Source: Cerioporus squamosus (lineage: Eukaryota > Basidiomycota > Agaricomycetes > Polyporales > Polyporaceae). Taken from it: 64,000 nucleotides of DNA. A program made the translations under genes and the position numbers. Shown here one piece after another: positions 41,794 to 53,154 of the stretch; positions within the stretch are counted from its first letter, which is position 1, and each line of letters starts with the position of its first letter. A model generated the notes under the pieces. The model was not told the DNA's origin. It did not search any database and was given only the letters and a program-made list of their open reading frames with translations. The stretch spans positions 97,501 to 161,500 of the forward strand of contig JABYQS010000089.1 in the NCBI GenBank assembly GCA_022592435.1, in the 5' to 3' direction.

Positions 41794-43220
41794 ACGCGGC
41801 CCAGAATGAGAATTATATTCGGACGTTAACGTTGGCAGCAGAACGTTAACCTCATGGCCTCACCTTGGCAAGAGGTCCGGCGAATCCTAAAGACGGTGAT
41901 CCCGATCTCCTCCGCAAAGGGCTAAAGCAAAGAAGTATCAGAGTGGGGTTGACAACCAGTATGCAACACGGATGCTCACAAGATTTGTGTCGAAAAGTAC
42001 TGCGAGGCCAGTCGAGATGTTGGAGGCAAGACAAGAATCAGCATCAAGGCTATAAGCATGAGCAATGCCGACGAACCTTCTGGACCAATGTGAAACCGAT
42101 TTGATCGATCTGGGCGTACAGTACACTCCTACGTCATTGCGACGAGGAGGAAACGGAAAAGGTCATTGCCATCACGACTAGTACCAGTACTGGCTTTCGG
42201 CCGTAAGTATACAAGATAGTAAGTACTTATTTAGCTTGTCTTTCTCCCGGGTCCAACGTGCAGCCTCGATCCGTCGAGGAGTGCTCATGGGATATATCCA
42301 TGTCGGTTCCACCGTCACTTATAGTTACAGTAGACAGACATCATGCATCATGTCCGAGGGTCCGGACCGTTGCAGGCTAGGACTGGGTGAAGAAAGACGC
42401 TATCTGCTGGCAGAGGGGAATATGTATGCACGTTGAAGATCAAGGAGCTCGTACAACATTTACCATTCGTGCGACTCGTCCCCGAGGGCTAACATGGCTT
42501 CGAGACAGAATCGATGAAGGCTTGCAAGCCGAGAAGGAAAGCAAGTTCATCTCCCGAGTGCTGAGTAGAGCTGAGTGCGATCTCTGGGCGACGCCGGAGT
42601 GTTGGATTTGGATCGGACTAAGATCGAAGACCAAATTGAGGTAGCGCCTCTCTCGATGGCGCCCATGTCTTCCGTCCGTCTTGCGTCCGTCGGCGCCGGC
42701 GAAGACAAGGTAATCTTGCATCTTCGAGCCTTCCGATGCTTGCCAACCTTGTGTGGTGCTGAAGCAGCATATGGAGCCACAAGCAGAACACAGGTACCCA
42801 TCGCCCCCTTCGAGTCGAGTCGGTGTCAAGGCTCGACTAGAAGCAGAGTTCGCTCTGTTGCGCAGAGCAGAAAATGCTTCATCTATATAACCGAAATCAT
42901 AGCTTGGCTGTACGCTCACAGATCACAGGTCTGTGCCGGTTTTCCCCATACCAGGACGGCGTGGTTTATGTCCGACCTCTTACCAGGACACCTTTCCATA
43001 GGTCTTCGGGTCCACCCAGGCCGAGACTCGTCACCCAGAGACAGCGGGACGTGCTACCCGGGCCGTACTTATGGTCTCATGTTCCGCTCGGTCAAAAGTT
43101 GACACCCTTTGACCTTTAGGTCGTCGATTCCGCATTCCGATGGTGGTGTTCTGTGCCTGTGGCGGTATCGAACTCAAACTACGAACCAGACAGCAGAGCC
43201 TCGTGCTACCATCCGCCGCA
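41794..43220. other. No gene recognised
   Basis: About 1.4 kb with scattered short frames on both strands (for example 42440-42919 on the minus strand). None has a recognisable motif, and their composition is not distinct from neighbouring non-coding DNA. Confidence 0.35.
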
Positions 43221-43732
43221 GTCGGCCAGACCGCGTCGAGAGAAGTACAGACATGAACTTGGGCAAACCATTGTCATTACCATGACGAGTACAGCCCGGG
43301 AACGGCAAATGCGGCGCATGTCCGTCACTGTAAGTGCGAGCTCAGCAGGTCTTGCATATGATACAGCTGCGCTAGCACTGACATCGTTTTCTGCAGCGAT
43401 GCCGCGTCTTCTCGGCGCGCTCTGCATGGACATTCTGAAACCGTGGCACAGCGTCAGATGCTGCTCTCTCAATGTAAGTGGAGACCCGGCCGCATATCGG
43501 AGGCGTGCGTTCACGGGTTGGTTGCGGTGACTAGAAGCACGGCTTGGCAATGTTTGAGAGCCCCCATGGATCTCTCCGCATTGACTGGATGAGGGTATGC
43601 GCTCACGTTCTGCAGCGTCTCCGCCACGTCACCGTGCTAGTCTCCGATGCCCCGGGGAACGAACGCCGACGCTACATAGACGACCGAGCCCCGACGCATA
43701 CGGCGGAGCGGTTTACCTGGTCCTTTGGGTGA
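43221..43732 (+). CDS. Possible gene fragment of unknown family
   Basis: Three short segments can be spliced. A segment ending at 43328 is followed by a GTAAGT...TTTCTGCAG intron. Then comes MPRLLGALCMDILKPWHSVR, then a second GTAAGT...CTAG intron. The final segment carries SLRIDWMRVCAHVLQRLRHV and ends at the stop at 43732. The leucine spacing recalls the C-terminal region of F-box/LRR-type basidiomycete proteins, but no F-box is visible upstream, so this is at best partial. A start codon was not identified. Confidence 0.35.
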
Positions 43733-43955
43733 GCTTTGCAGGCTTACTTCGCGAACACGTCTCACTCATACACGTTGCTTCGCTTTAGCTCAGCGAAGCA
43801 CCCGGTTTCACTTGCGTGTAGGTTTGACGCTGCGAAATCTTTGCCCAGCAGCGGCTGCAGCGGTGGAGCGGGCTACACTGCGCATGCACCGGTGCGACGA
43901 AGCGCATGAAACCCCATGTGCTCCTCCCCGAGCCCGAGCGCGCGACTCGCCCTCA

Positions 43956-43963
43956 CATATAAG
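43956..43963 (+). promoter_or_regulatory. TATA-box-like CATATAAG upstream of the CAP gene
   Basis: CATATAAG lies about 125 bp before the ATG at 44085, in a C-rich leader context. Distance and sequence fit a core promoter of a strongly expressed secreted protein. This is inference from position. Confidence 0.5.
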
Positions 43964-44084
43964 AAGGTGAGCTGAGCCCAGGAGATCCGGCAGAGGGCCA
44001 TCTTTCTTCCTAGCTTCCTCACTTCACTTCGAGTTTACTCCTCCGAGCCCCAACTCTTCCTACACCACTCTCTTGTTATTCGCC

Positions 44085-44784
44085 ATGTTCAAGTCCTTCC
44101 TCGCGATCGCTTCTCTCCTTGCTCTCGCCGCCGCCAACCCGCTCGTGGCAAGGGCCACCCCGCAGAGCGACATTGACGCGTACCTCAAGGGGCACAACAC
44201 CGTCCGTGCCCAGCATGGCGCGGTGGCCCTCACTTGGGACGAGACTCTCGCTTCGAAGGCTCAGCAATGGGCCAACGGCTGCGTCTTCAAGCACTCCGGA
44301 GGCTCGCTGGGACCGTACGGTGGTACGTTGATGGTCACGGACCTGATAGTACCTCCGACACTCACCTTCGTTTGCTGCTGCCTACAGAGAACCTCGCTGC
44401 CGGAACTGGGAGCCAGTACAATATCGCTGCCGCCATCAAGTCGTGGACGGACGAAGTTTGTACGTCACCACGTCTCTCCTTCGTTGCGGTATCGTTCCGG
44501 AGTCCTCTGACCGATCTCCGCAGCCTCCTACGACCCCAAGAACCCGCAGCCCTCTCATTTCACTCAAGTAGTGTGGAAGAGCACGAAGAAGGTCGGATGC
44601 GCCGTGCAGACCTGCAACGGCATCTTCGATCCGAAGTACGGTCCTGCGAAATACTACGTCTGCGAGTACTCTCCGGCAGGCAATGTTATCGGCCAGTTCC
44701 CGTACGTTCTTCTCCTTCTGCTTGACGGCACAATGCTGAAGACCAAACTATGTTGCGTTCAACAGTCAGAACGTCCAGGTGTAA
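44085..44784 (+). CDS. Secreted CAP/PR-1 (Pry-like) protein
   Basis: CAP-superfamily proteins are extracellular; yeast Pry proteins bind sterols and fatty acids. Four exons: 44085-44322, 44388-44459, 44524-44701, 44766-44784; 507 nt, 168 residues. A signal peptide (MFKSFLAIASLLALAAANP) is followed by the CAP domain. Visible motifs are the helix HNTVRAQHG, LASKAQQWANGC, ENLAAGTG, the CAP1 signature HFTQVVWKSTKKVGCA and the CAP2 signature YYVCEYSPAGN. The conserved His of the first helix, the Glu of ENLAAG and the His of HFTQVVW, which form the family's metal site, are all present. The last exon adds only QNVQV. It stands alone, just before the duplicated block. Confidence 0.93.
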
Positions 44785-45171
44785 ACGTGAAGCCGGTCAG
44801 TCGAGGCCACAACCGCGCTCCGAGAGGACCATGTGTTGTGATTTGTACGAGTACTTTTAACTATGGCGAATTATATGCTGTACCTCTGATGCTTCAGCTT
44901 GAGACTCGGATTCTCAAGCTAGGGTCTTACATACCAGGCTGCCTCATCGCAGCCTTTCTCAAGATCCAGATGACAATCAACGGCGAAGCGTTTCTCTTGT
45001 ACATGTGGCACCATGCTCCATATTACGCATGTTCCTACTGTTTGCATTGCGGCACTTGGCGCGGCGTTGCGTTAAGGGCTACGATTGTTCACTTTGACGA
45101 AATCGCAATATGCTCATTGAACAAAGAGGCGGGGAAGTCGGAGAACAAGGGGATCGGGCGCACTGCACCTC
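44785..45171. other. Intergenic between the CAP gene and the duplicated block
   Basis: About 390 bp holding the CAP 3' end and the unique part of the copy A F-box promoter. Nothing else is recognised. The sequence is unlike the corresponding flank of copy B before 55764. Confidence 0.45.
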
Positions 45172-45254
45172 CATCCCGAGAAAGACGGAGCGCGCACGCG
45201 GAGGGACAAGTTGCAGCAATCGAGCGGCGAGCGCGAACTTCGCCCCCGACCACC

Positions 45255-48200
45255 ATGTCCCTCCTCGATCTCTCGCAAGAGGTCATCGTACATATCCTGT
45301 CGTATCTTCACTACAACGACCTCAACGTCTGTCGACGTCTCTCGAAACCCTTCAATCGCCTCATCCAGAACAGTACGCTCCTGCAATACAGCATGCAGCT
45401 GCAGCTCGCGGGCTACGAGGACAACCCGGACTCGCCACTCGTTCTCGCGGACAAGATGAAGCTTCTGAAGCAACAAGAAGCCGCGTGGCTGCGCTTGGAC
45501 TTTGACAAGCCAGCGACCGTCCGGATACCGTTCGTACCGACGAGCATCTACGATCTCACTGACGGCATCCTGCTACTGGGCGAGTCTACTTCCGGAGGAC
45601 AGTCTCCTGCGCTTGGCGCAGATAGCGTCCGTTGGACAACGCTCTCCAAACTCTACGGCCCCGGCTCAACCACTACCGCGCAAGATTGCTGGGAGAAGAT
45701 CGAGCTCGGAATTCACATCGTCGATGTCGGGCTAGCCGTCAAGGAGCACGATCTCATCGTGGTGGCCACTGAGTGCGTACTATTTCATCCTATCTAACAC
45801 ATCTCCCCGTTTCGTTTGATCTTGGGCTACGAGCTATTGTGTCCGTGTCGAAGGGGTGGCTTCTGTCCGACCATGGACGAAGCTGATGTTCAGACCGGCC
45901 GGACAAATGTTCAGGCCACAAGAACGAATATGCACGAGACCAGTGGAAGTGGGATCGCGAGGGCTGTCACTTGACGAAACGGGAGTCCGTCGGCCACTTC
46001 GTCTTCAACATACTGCTGCGCCTATCCGCTTCCACTTCCACTCGTCTCAGTGCACATGAGCAGGAGCTGTGACAGCTTTCGGGGCACGCCAACAGTGCAT
46101 CTCTCCCTCGCGGATACGCTAGCAGTTGGATGCGCATTGAGGCATCGCCCCTCGGTCCTGCATCAAGGATCCCACATGGACGGGTCCTCTTGTCTGTCAC
46201 AAATATCGTCCAAGCCTTCATTTCGTACCCCGAGCCGCATGCGCAGGACATGGTGACGCTAGAGTCTCTCCCCGAACCGGGCCCCCGACCTACTATGTGC
46301 CACTACCAGACTCCTCCAGGCCTCCATACCCGCAGAACAATATCTGAGGCCTGCCACTGTCGATTCCAATATCATAGACAAGGTCCCCTGCGTTTGAGGC
46401 AGACGTAACATCTATCGCAGGTTATCGGCCTGTCTCAGACGCAGGTGATATCTCGCCGTGACACCATCGGCAGTCGGAGACATACCACCTGAGAAGGAGA
46501 CCGTCGTGTAAACGTCTGTCGATTAATCGAAGCGAACGCGAGCCGTCTCCTCTGACTCTTCTGACATCTACAATCTCCACACATACTCACTCATTGATCA
46601 CGACTAGTCGCGAAACAGAAGACCATCAGACAGTCTTTGAATTGAGACTGATCCAGCTCTCGACCGGCCTCAGTCATCCGCTTGCCTCCCAACCCACCCT
46701 ACCACTGACAATTATACCGTCGCCTCCTCATGAAGTGACATCACTGTGCAGCATATGCATTGAGATTGTGGGAGACCACCTCTGCGTCATGTTCCACTAT
46801 CCCGCCGGCTCTGCGACGCCTCCGGCTATGCTGGAGGTCTACAATTGGAAGTTTGGGCGACGTCTGCAGGTATGTACGTCCACAACTCATGGCTGTTCTC
46901 CCCGCTATCCACTTTTGCCCCATCTCCTGCCCCATGCAACCGCAATCAAGGTGCAAGGGCGACCAAGCGATGTGCTTAACTTGGCGACAACCGTCAGCCT
47001 CGAATGATCACCATCTTCATACCCTGTCCCGTTTCGAACCCGCATCTGACCTGATCACAGTACAGGGGTCTGAATTGTCCCAGTTATTCGACGTTCACAT
47101 TCCTTACTCCCGACATCATCGCACTGCCAAACTGCACCGACAACACCATCGAGCTCTGCCGTATAGGCTATGTCCCAGAAGACGTCGGTTCTCCTCAGGT
47201 GCTGGAGACGTCCTGTATACTCCAGTTGCCCCGACTCAGGAAGGAACACTCGATCACGCAGGTCACTTGCCGCTCCGAGCCCAAGTTGACCGCCTCGACG
47301 AGGACCGCTCCCCCGTTTCGGTCGACAGATCCCTTCCACCTCAACCCCGAGAACGCGATCGCGATCTTCAACGTCATGACGCACGATACTCACGGGTTCC
47401 ACGAGTGTCTCACGCTAATCGTCCACACCGCTGCGCTTCTGTCCACCCTCACCGCTCCAGATCCTTCCCCCGTTCCCGCAGAGGCCGCGCCCGCCCAAGC
47501 TCCCACACCCCGATCACAACCACCACCGTCGTGTACTCTGGGGGAGGCGCTGACTTGGTACTTGAACAATGCAGCTCTTCACCACGGTGACTTGGATTTG
47601 GACATCCAGAATCCACAGCCGCCAGAGCCTTCACGGCAAGCAGGCGCTGTGCGTTGCTTCCCCTGGTCGCTGTGGGGCCCGCGCACGTGCCGGTGGCTCG
47701 AGACGTCGTTCAGCGCGAGCAGATGGATCACGACGACGTGCGGGCAGCGGTACGTGACGGTCGAGGAAGACGCGATGGAGGACGGGTCGATGCGCTCGAC
47801 GATCGTCGCGTTCGACTTCAACCCGCACACCGTGCGTAAGCTCGCGACGATGCACCGCAAGCGGCGAAGGCGGATGCGCGGCTTCTACGAGTTCAACCAC
47901 GACGCGGGCGAGGTCATCGGCCACGCGGCGTTTGCGCGCCTGGAGGACTCGGTGCTCATCCCGTTCACGGACGAGCGGACACGGGTCATTGGACAGATAC
48001 AGTGCGACACTACGGAGCTGATGGCGGGGTACGCGATGGAGCATCGGATCTTCAAGGAGCCGGTGAGGACGAGCTTGCCGTATGCGCAGATGAGCTCGTA
48101 TGAGACGTTTGCGTACGGCGCTGTGTTGCTGGATCGGACTATGGTTATTGGCGTGAAGGTGCGTTGTTTGGCATTAAAACATAGTCCGAATCCTGGCTGA

Positions 48201-48291
48201 GATGACCGCGATGCGATAGCTGTCGGACACGGATGATATTAGGGAGTTGGTGATTCATGCTATACGGAGAGATGCCCCGGTAGAGGTGTAG
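45255..48291 (+). CDS. F-box protein, copy A
   Basis: F-box proteins recruit substrates to SCF (Skp1-Cul1) ubiquitin ligases. Exons 45255-45772, 46608-46869, 47061-48158 and 48220-48291 close in phase (1950 nt, 649 residues). The N terminus LSQEVIVHILSYLHYNDLNV (from residue 6) with CRRLSKPFNRLIQNS is a classic F-box of the basidiomycete type. After it come the family's beta-rich stretches: VFELRLIQLSTGLSHPLAS, LEVYNWKFGRRLQ, FTFLTPDIIALPNCTDNTIE, PWSLWGPRTCRWLE, FNHDAGEVIGHA. Intron 1 (835 bp) is very long; it contains a plus-strand frame (MRIEASPLGPASRIPHGRVL onwards, 46130) that itself resembles this family and may be an extra exon or a relic. The substrate is unknown. Confidence is high for exons 1 and 3, lower for the splice across 45773-46607. 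Confidence 0.82.
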
Positions 48292-51200
48292 TGCCCCGCT
48301 GCGTCTGTAGTGCTTACGCGTCGGGCGGGTCATTGGCGAGATGGGACAGATCACTGAAGATCAGCCAGCGAGGACGCGGTTAGGTCGCCCGCTCGCGGGA
48401 CTGCACGCAAGAGCCCGTTCGCAGCAAGCGAATACTGCCGTCCAGAGCACGAATCCTGACCTTAGGGTGTTCTGTGGGTGCACGGAATACGAGGTGCGTC
48501 TTCTGTCGTGCTGCTAATGCCGTCGAACAGGTCGTCCGAGCGGAATGGGCGGGTCTTGCGGGAACTTTTTCCTCGGACAGAAGGCGCGTCTGGAGAGTTG
48601 CATCGTGTGTGGTTGTGCTCACTTTACTTCTCCAGGCTGCGTCTACAGCAGCGCACGCCGACACGGGGAATACAGCGAGGGGAGAGGGCTCGCCGTCGCT
48701 GGGGATGAGGACGGGGTGCAGCGGGTGCGCACGGACACCAGGGTCGCTCCTGCACATTCCGCCTCTTCGGGAGCTGCCTCGGTCGGCGAGAGGCGACGTT
48801 AGCCACATAGCCGGTGTAGAAAGCGAGTAGTACTGTAGCTGTCGTCTAGCGTAGCACTGAGAGTTCGCCTGTTTTTGTCCCTTCTGGCCCGGGCGACAGT
48901 CTGGCCAGCCAGAACAGGCAAGAGCAAGAGTCTCAGCGAACATACGAGGGGGAAGATGAGTACTCAAGTAGTGCGTGACAGTACATAGCAACCCTGCGAC
49001 GATGGGAACTTGTTTCACGGCGCGCGAACCAGCACAGCCTCGTACCAGCGCTCTCGACTCGACCACCGTGACCACGACAGCACTGAGCATGAGAAGAACG
49101 GATGTAAATTCAGAAACAAGGTATACACTACGAGAACATGATTCGCTACTAGTAGTCCCTGAATCCCGCATCTGGCCGTAGTTCTTCCTGCCACAACGCT
49201 TAGCCTCCTCGGTTGCCTCCACTGGCAGACTCGCCCTTCCGGCCCTCGAGCAAGGCTGGTCCTCGTGTTTGCTGCTGTACGTCCGTGGTCGAGTCTTCTT
49301 CTGCCATACAGACAGCTCACCAATATCCGTAGTCAGTCAGGAAGCGTCCGAGTGAGCGGGCCGCGGCACAATCTCGACGGTGCCACGAAGGCGACGCGTT
49401 CTCTGCGCTCCTCTGCGTCTGGCTCACCCGTATCAATGAGGGTCGAATGAAGCTCGCAAGAATCCTGTGACAACGCAGACAAGCAACGGGAGAACCTGCG
49501 TGGAGTGGATCGAAGAGCGTGAGGCTGCAATCGACGACGTACTCAAGCCCTCACGTCTGAGGCTTGAGCTTGAGCCTCGAAGTTTTCGAGCTCCTTGAGA
49601 CTCAGAAGCCTAGACGTGCTGCAGCATCGGGATGTGCTCATTCGGGCAGTGAAGCTGCTGTCCGAGCTGCGCCTCCCGGGAGTCGCGTACACGCGCTGAA
49701 CAGCATCCTCGTCACCGCTGCCAGCCCCGCAAGGCCTCTCTCTGGCGGCCAGCGAACGAAACCGCTCATCAGGGACTCGACGATCCCCGTGAGCTCGACA
49801 GTTCTGCGACTCGCTCTGGTTTGTTTGTCCGTACCAATCACGTCCTCGAAATCAAAACTCACCTTGAACGTCTCCACAACCGGTACCTCTCTCTCCGGCT
49901 CGTCTCCTGTCGGTCGTGTTGTGTGGAAGAGGAACTAGAAGGAGGACTCGGGTTGTAGCAACAGGACGGCCCGGAAAGAGGGTGAAGAGAAGGACCAGAG
50001 GGCAGAGGCGAGCTCCGCAGCCTGAGGATAGAGCAACGATGGGAGAGCGAGGAGGAGAAGGGGAGAGCCTGGGAGGGGTGAGACGGAGATGCACCGTGCG
50101 TATATCGCCAGCAGAAGGCGGCGAAACATCTGCGTGCGGAGCGATCAGTGACAGTCCGGCGGGACCCGGAGAGTAACGTGGATACTCGATACGCAAGAGG
50201 TATGTCCGAGCTGCGTTGTCGCTTACTTTGCTGAATGCGAATTCAAGCAGGCACTCTCTTACTTCTCCCAGACGCGAGCTACCCGGTGTCGCATGCCTCA
50301 TCCAGAGTGCAACATTCCGAAGTGAAGTCTGGACACTATGTGCTATAGGTCCGCCTGGAAGTAAGCGTCGGCTGCTGCTGGACACGCTAGTCTGTCTGTC
50401 ACGTACTCGGCACCTTCTCGCGAGGACAACTGGGCGCAAAGCTTGCCCACAGCAAGTCGTGCAGACGTCACACAAGCAGAACTGGTCGAGCTCCTGAATG
50501 GCAGTGAACGCATTCGTTCTGGCCCTAGGTGCGAGGCGATTCTTCAGCTCCGCGTGCACGCAAGCCAATCATCTGACCTTCTTCGTTCGGATATGTTCTT
50601 GCAGCCGGATCTTCCAATGCCAGTCCCCTAATCGTCAAGCGTGTAACCGCAGCGCTGCCCTTGTTGGTTATGCTTCCGCTGGGCCCGAGCTTGAAGTTGA
50701 GCACGCCACCGCCCGCTGCGTAGCTTCTTCGTGTGCACGCGCTGTTAGACGGCTCTTTACCCAAGAGCTCGAAGTGCGGCGTGACGTCGCACAGCATGAC
50801 AAACTTCCTGGAACCTGGCGGAGATACTCAGTAAGTAGGTGGGCGGACAACGGGAGGCTCGCTCAGCCGGACTCGGATGTCGTCCATCAGCGACCCGGAA
50901 GCACGTATGACAACTTCGATTGCTCAATCCGAGCTGTGCTCGAACGTCTCACAGCAGCCTCGAGAATGTCGTCACGCGGAGGGTGGTGAGGAGTCACCGA
51001 GGACGTCCTCTGTCAGATCGTATGCAGGACACTGGCGGAGACTGGCTTCTGGGTGCGTATGCGCTTGTATGCCCCAGCTAGCATGCTGACCTTCACGGGG
51101 TAACTGTAAGACATAGCTTCCTTGGCTCGATGATCATAAATCAGCGTGCGGGATCCCTCGTAAATACTGCAGCTCTGCCCTCAGTAGCATGTCACCGTCA

Positions 51201-53154
51201 CTCCGAATCTCGATGCACTCGAATACTCAATGCACACCGTCGCACCGGATTGGCTGCCTCCACGACTTCCGCAGGCCGGCAGGTCCATGAGCATGGGGCC
51301 GAGCGGCTGCAAACTTCGTCGCAGCCCTTGACGACCGGGAACAAGTGGGGCTTCGCTGAACAAGCAGTGTCAGTCAACTGCACGCAGTCGCTATCGACGC
51401 AGACTGAACACTGACCTCACAGAATTAGCGTTCAGACGACTGATATACGCCACGCTCCATGGGCATCCACGCACCGGTAAGTCTCGTAAGGTTGCTCTTG
51501 CGCCCAGCCGACACTGTGTCACACTGACGTACCTGGCTTAGAGCGCAGCGTGGGATCCAGCGCAAAAACAGGAAGACGCTGTCATGATTTGTGCGGCTCG
51601 TCTAGCGGCCAAGCATGCCATGCAGTACGTTCTCATCGCCCAGTGCTCCTCGGACCTCGATGCATTGCTGAGTTCCTCCGACAGTGTCTCAAGGACTTCC
51701 GCAACATGCCTGAAGTTGCATGGGCCTCTAGCGATTGTACAGCAACCAGTACCGTTTAAATGATCGCATCCCGCAGGAGTTACTCCGCAGACGTCGAACT
51801 TCCCAGGGATTGCTCAGCCTCCCAGAAAATGGGCAGATCCGTTGGACAGAGGCAGCGACTCGCGGATCGCTTCCATGCGCGGAAGACAGCAGCCGATACT
51901 ACTGGCCTTTCCGTCGCTCGCTCCGGCACAACATGGCCCAGAACTGTGAGGCATCCATCCAACCCAGCTCAGCAGCAATCCAAGTACTACCACCCGTTCG
52001 ACTAAACAGACAGCCCGAGACCTTCCTCGGAACAGCAACAACACTCCAGTATGTAGTACACGGCTATCTACACCGCCAGGTCACCGCAGGTCGGGTCGAG
52101 TGGCCAGAAACCCATCGCAATCATAGCAACCGTTGGCAGCGACTGCTACTATAGTATGACGAACCCTTGAAGTCGTGGGATCTCGTCCGACAGAAAGCGT
52201 ACGTCGGCCGCACATTGTTGACGGCGAACGCATGAAGCTGAGTACTGAGCTCTCGCGTAGATGTAAGTACTACCATTCGGACAGCCGACGCACACCACAG
52301 CCCAGGATATGCCTCCGACCAGCCGACACTGATGTAGAGTTGTAGCGTGTACAACGCGATTAGGACGACATCATCATGATCTATGCCCTCTCAGCAACCT
52401 CAGTTCCGGCCGTGTCATTCTGTACGTCCCGATCTTCTGCGGTGCTGCTTGGACCTTGGCTCTACGCTGAGTTCTTCCGACAGCGGTTCAGCTTATTCAT
52501 CGATGCATCTCAAATTGCACGAGCCTCTGGCGGTCGCTCAGCCAGTACGAGCACCGAACACTCAGCGCTGCAACTGTTCCTGACCGCGCAGGTCTGTAGG
52601 AGTAAACTCAAAGTCTTCAGACCAAGGTCGCTGCATACTGAAGAGCGGGAAGATTCGTCGCAGAGATGGCGGACTTGCTGATCGCTTCTGCGCGAGGAAG
52701 ACGGCGGCCGATTACTGATCCGTTACTACTGTCTGTCAGAGTCCGAGTTGGACTCAGAGCTTCTGATTGTTCGACATCGACACAACGCATGACAGTTCCA
52801 GTACGCGCACACTTCACACTCGTATCTGCTAGACCCTGGTTCTCACCCTGACACACGCACGCAGACTCTCCCGGCTTTCGTTCGAACACCTCCAGCAGGG
52901 CTCACATCCATGGAACGAGGGTCTCGCGTCTCGAGCTGCCGACTAAACACAACTTGCACACCGCCTGCGTCCTCGGATTCAATCAATCTGACGTCGCTTT
53001 GCGGGACGATGACTCGGACGCGTGCACGGAGTACCAACCCACTTCGCAAGACACCGCGATGTTCGCCAGGCTCGTTCTGACCTCCGTGTTGGACGCGCTC
53101 TCCAGTGTTTCCAGTTCGTTGTTCACCGCTCACTTGCACGCATCGAGTCTGGAC
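48292..53154. other. Duplicated region of unassigned content (copy A)
   Basis: 4.9 kb with overlapping open frames, mostly on the minus strand. Examples are 48380-49222 (280 codons), 49638-49877 (FKVSFDFEDVIGTDKQTRAS), 50525-50797 (LNFKLGPSGSITNKGSAAV) and 52843-53175 (VRVIVPQSDVRLIESEDAGG). Some pieces look like spliced exons of a minus-strand gene with beta-rich domains, but I could not join them into one model or name a family. The near identity to copy B may reflect recent duplication rather than constraint. Confidence 0.4.
51560..52720. repeat. Two diverged tandem repeat units within the duplicated block
   Basis: Two stretches about 0.8 kb apart resemble each other along several hundred bases. 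The pair at 51613 and 52420 shares the pattern CAGTACGT/TGTACGT...GCTGAGTTC(C/T)TCCGACAG. The pair at 51832 and 52648 shares GGATCGCTTCCATGCGCGGA versus TGATCGCTTCTGCGCGAGGA. The similarity is partial, with many substitutions and indels, so it is much older than the segmental duplication. Copy B carries the same pair at about +10.85 kb. Confidence 0.6.

Larger units (their letters stand above)
45172..53154. repeat. Direct segmental duplication, copy A
   Basis: This 8.0 kb block matches 55764-64000 in the same orientation. The offset is 10592 bp at the left end, 10601 after a 12 bp insertion in copy B, and 10845 after the MITE insertion in copy B. The left junction is sharp: 45171 and earlier do not match 55763 and earlier. 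The right limit is unknown because copy B runs off the window. It carries the F-box gene at its left end. Confidence 0.95.

Noticed and set aside
48380..49222. 280-codon minus-strand frame identical in both duplicated copies
   Set aside because: Identity is explained by the recent duplication; there is no domain, signal or splice evidence, so it was not called a gene.
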